Notes under the pieces: generated by a model
The model's input: only the letters and a program-made list of their open reading frames with translations
What the model was told of the DNA's origin: nothing
The model's database searches: none
Origin: Alcaligenaceae bacterium
Lineage (GTDB): Bacteria; Pseudomonadota; Gammaproteobacteria; Burkholderiales; Burkholderiaceae_B
Direction of reading: 5' to 3'
Length of the DNA stretch: 6,123 nt
NCBI GenBank assembly: GCA_012511095.1
Contig: JAAZGT010000278.1
Location: 1 to 6,123 of the forward strand
Translations under genes and position numbers: made by a program
Shown here: piece after piece, positions 5,878 through 6,123 of the stretch
Position numbering within the stretch: position 1 is the first letter of the stretch
How the letters are laid out: each line of letters opens with the position of its first letter

Positions 5878-5890
5878 TGCTTGCTATAGT
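5862..5890 (+). promoter_or_regulatory. Promoter of the tRNA-Leu/tRNA-Ser unit
   Basis: TAGACA (5862-5867, 5/6) and TATAGT (5885-5890, 5/6) have the ideal 17-bp spacing. The start would be near 5897, about 43 nt before the mature tRNA-Leu 5' end. AT-rich sequence upstream fits strong stable-RNA expression. Confidence 0.7.
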
Positions 5891-5939
5891 AATGAACTTA
5901 ACACGTTGCATACAACGCAGCGAGTTAAAACACAAAAAA

Positions 5940-6027
5940 GCACTCGTGGTGAAATAGGTAGACACAAGAGACTTAAAATCTCTCGGACATTGCGTCCGTG
6001 CCGGTTCGATTCCGGCCGAGTGCACCA
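5940..6027 (+). tRNA. tRNA-Leu, anticodon UAA
   Basis: This is an 88-nt class II tRNA. Acceptor GCACTCG (5940-5946) pairs with CGAGTGC (6017-6023), with discriminator A6024 and encoded CCA. The anticodon stem AGAGA/TCTCT encloses loop CTTAAAA with anticodon TAA at 5974-5976, reading UUA and, by wobble, UUG. A long variable arm (CGGAC/GTCCG, 5984-5998) is present, as in leucine tRNAs. The T arm GCCGG/CCGGC closes the loop TTCGATT. All stems pair fully. Confidence 0.97.
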
Positions 6028-6032
6028 AGACT

Positions 6033-6123
6033 GGAAGCTTGGCAGAGTGGTTGAATGCACCGGTCTTGAAAACCGGCGAGGGTTAATAGCCCTCCGTGAG
6101 TTCGAATCTCACAGCTTCCGCCA
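6033..6123 (+). tRNA. tRNA-Ser, anticodon UGA
   Basis: This is a 91-nt class II tRNA. Acceptor GGAAGCT (6033-6039) pairs with AGCTTCC (6113-6119), with discriminator G6120 and encoded CCA ending at the last base of the window. The anticodon stem CCGGT/ACCGG encloses CTTGAAA with anticodon TGA at 6067-6069, reading UCA and other UCN codons by wobble. The variable arm pairs GAGGG (6078-6082) with CCCTC (6090-6094). The T arm is GTGAG-TTCGAAT-CTCAC. It closely resembles E. coli tRNA-Ser(UGA). Only five bases separate it from tRNA-Leu, so both come from one precursor. Confidence 0.97.

Overview
The window looks like chromosomal DNA of a gammaproteobacterium with moderate-to-low GC, probably marine. 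The evidence is an AceK protein collinear with the enterobacterial one, an E. coli-type NADP-dependent isocitrate dehydrogenase, a DUF1841 protein next to a proteobacterial MoxR/VWA pair, and tRNA genes with encoded CCA ends. The genus cannot be fixed from sequence alone. There is no mobile element, CRISPR array or sign of recent transfer.

Left half (minus strand, 1..3085): icd (isocitrate dehydrogenase) is followed in the same direction by aceK (isocitrate dehydrogenase kinase/phosphatase), which runs off the left edge about 73 residues before its expected C-terminus. The 260-bp gap between them holds a strong rho-independent terminator for icd and then a plausible separate promoter for aceK, with a small inverted repeat in its spacer. 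So the enzyme and its modifier are neighbours but probably separate transcription units. Icd keeps the serine that AceK phosphorylates, and AceK keeps its ATP-binding and catalytic residues. Together they would control the branch point between the TCA cycle and the glyoxylate shunt.

Middle (3086..3321): a divergent regulatory region. It carries a candidate icd promoter overlapped by an ArcA-like direct repeat, a candidate rightward promoter, and two perfect palindromes of 12 and 16 bp.

Right half (plus strand, 3322..5789): a tight three-gene unit encoding a DUF1841 protein, a MoxR-type AAA+ ATPase and a VWA-domain protein of the CoxE-like type. The spacings are 15 bp and 2 bp. MoxR/VWA pairs elsewhere act as chaperone or metal-insertion machines for client enzymes. 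The client here is unknown, and DUF1841 is the obvious local candidate. This is the least understood part of the window.

Right end (5790..6123): a weak hairpin after the operon, then a near-consensus promoter preceded by CATAAAT repeats, driving a tandem tRNA-Leu(UAA) and tRNA-Ser(UGA). The second tRNA ends exactly at the window edge.

Overall this is mostly core metabolism and housekeeping. I see no clearly new system. The under-characterised DUF1841-MoxR-VWA operon and the palindromes of the two control regions deserve the second look.
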